From positions 124,001-188,000 of the forward strand of contig JAKPPU010000001.1 in assembly GCA_029547185.1 (NCBI GenBank): a DNA stretch of 64,000 nucleotides, given 5' to 3'. The stretch comes from Deltaproteobacteria bacterium. Its GTDB lineage: Bacteria > Desulfobacterota > Desulfomonilia > UBA1062. Below are positions 63,260-64,000 of this stretch, piece after piece. Position 1 is the stretch's first letter, and every line of letters starts with the position of its first letter. The notes under the pieces were generated by a model, which had not been told where the DNA came from, made no database searches, and worked only from the letters and a program-made list of their open reading frames with translations. The position numbers were made by a program, and so were the translations under genes.

Positions 63260-64000
63260 TACCAGGAAAGTTTTGATAATCGCGTACAGTTTCCCTCCCA
63301 TGGCCTATGCGGGCACGCACCGGACCCTTCGTTTCTGCAGGTACCTCCCTGACAACGGATGGATCCCCACGGTGATCACCATCAGGGAGAGCAACGGCCT
63401 GCACAACGACTACAATCTCTTGAAGAGAGTGCCAAGGGATGTGGAGATACACAGAACGAACACCATCGACATATGGCGGTCCATCATCAAGAGGATGGTC
63501 AACGAGCCGGAAAGCAGGAACGGAAGCAGGGTCAAGGCGTTCCTGGAAAAAACGAAGCGAGCCGTGCGATCGGCGGCTCTCAACCTGCTGTCCATACCCG
63601 ACCACATGCTGCTCTGGGTGCCCTTTGCCGTTGCCAAAGGCATCGATCTCATCAGAAATGACAGGTACGACGTGATCTATACGACCTCTCCCCCGCATTC
63701 GGAGCACCTCATAGGGATGATTCTGTCGAAGATATCCGGAAAATCGTGGATTGCGGATTTCAGGGACCCGATTGTGGACAACTTCTGTTTGAAGGATCTC
63801 TCCCGCCTCGGAATCATGGTGAACGAGCTGCTTGAGAGGGTTATCGTGAGAAACGCAGAAAAGATCATCCTCGTGTCGGATTATCATCACGAGAAGATGA
63901 CGGAGAGATACCCTTCTGCAAGGAAAAAGTTCATCGTGATAAAAAACGGCTTCGATCCCGATGTCGTGGCGAAGATAGAGGCGGAAAGATTCGACAAGTT
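63234..64000 (+). CDS. glycosyltransferase, GT4-like (3' partial)
   Basis: The frame begins at ATG 63234 with GGGGAAAGGA upstream, overlaps the acyltransferase by 26 bases, and runs open to the end of the window; 255 residues are visible. KVLIIAYSFPPMAYAGTHRTLRF and YDVIYTTSPPHSEHLIG belong to the N-terminal Rossmann domain of GT4 glycosyltransferases. DFRDPIVDNF and KFIVIKNGFDPD come near the visible end, where the second domain starts. The donor-sugar-binding region lies outside. It fits exopolysaccharide synthesis. Confidence 0.85.
   Translation, partial: MRIQDRGNNTRKVLIIAYSFPPMAYAGTHRTLRFCRYLPDNGWIPTVITIRESNGLHNDYNLLKRVPRDVEIHRTNTIDIWRSIIKRMVNEPESRNGSRVKAFLEKTKRAVRSAALNLLSIPDHMLLWVPFAVAKGIDLIRNDRYDVIYTTSPPHSEHLIGMILSKISGKSWIADFRDPIVDNFCLKDLSRLGIMVNELLERVIVRNAEKIILVSDYHHEKMTERYPSARKKFIVIKNGFDPDVVAKIEAERFDK

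Overview
The window looks like a chromosomal segment of a strictly anaerobic, H2- and formate-metabolising bacterium. Gene content and GC-rich codon use best fit a syntrophic or fermentative Desulfobacterota/Deltaproteobacteria-type organism; this assignment is inference, since no rRNA or other taxonomic marker is present. No tRNA, rRNA, CRISPR array or prophage was found.

Region 1 (1-16325, all + strand) is an H2/formate energy module. It starts inside a NuoF-GltD fusion, then an [FeFe]-hydrogenase, then the hydrogenase-linked ACT-like regulator and the maturation genes hydG-hydE-aspA-hydF with overlapping ends. Next come a selenocysteine formate dehydrogenase with a readable SECIS hairpin and an OFA-family transporter that may carry formate. 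A five-gene DRTGG/ATPase/DRTGG/PHP/ATPase cassette of the kind found beside NADH-linked [FeFe]-hydrogenases closes the region. Region 2 (16472-20293) holds a fused isobutyryl-CoA mutase (icmF) and the adenosyltransferase that would supply its coenzyme B12.

Region 3 (20294-31462) is mixed. It has a structured intergenic repeat, a tandem duplication of leader + secreted beta-sandwich protein + terminator, a CPBP protease, a thiolase, a CheY-CheX protein, an amidohydrolase, an ECF-like sigma factor, Cys-rich small proteins and umuDC. Region 4 (31727-36037) is a decaying [NiFe]-hydrogenase maturation operon: hypD lacks its N-terminal third, hypE has a clean in-frame internal deletion, and hypB and hypF are intact. 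Region 5 (36218-41443) has hsp20-lon, a CPA1 antiporter, a MITE-like element and a pseudogene remnant.

Region 6 (41444-51110, - strand) concerns polyamines. A cupin-XRE regulator with an operator-like palindrome leads an operon of a small unknown protein, pyruvoyl arginine decarboxylase, agmatinase, carboxynorspermidine synthase and decarboxylase, then a Trm112-like protein and a purine nucleoside phosphorylase. The potABCD uptake operon lies beside it. Region 7 (51208-57669) has a second MITE-like element, an HtpX-like protease, the second copy of the structured repeat and a complete livKHMGF operon. Region 8 (58052-64000) is the start of an exosortase/exopolysaccharide locus and runs off the right edge.

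The least explained signals are the covarying repeat pair (20311 and 52376), the conserved leader before each secreted paralogue, the overlapping hairpins ahead of the hydrogenase maturation genes, and the partly deleted hyp operon.
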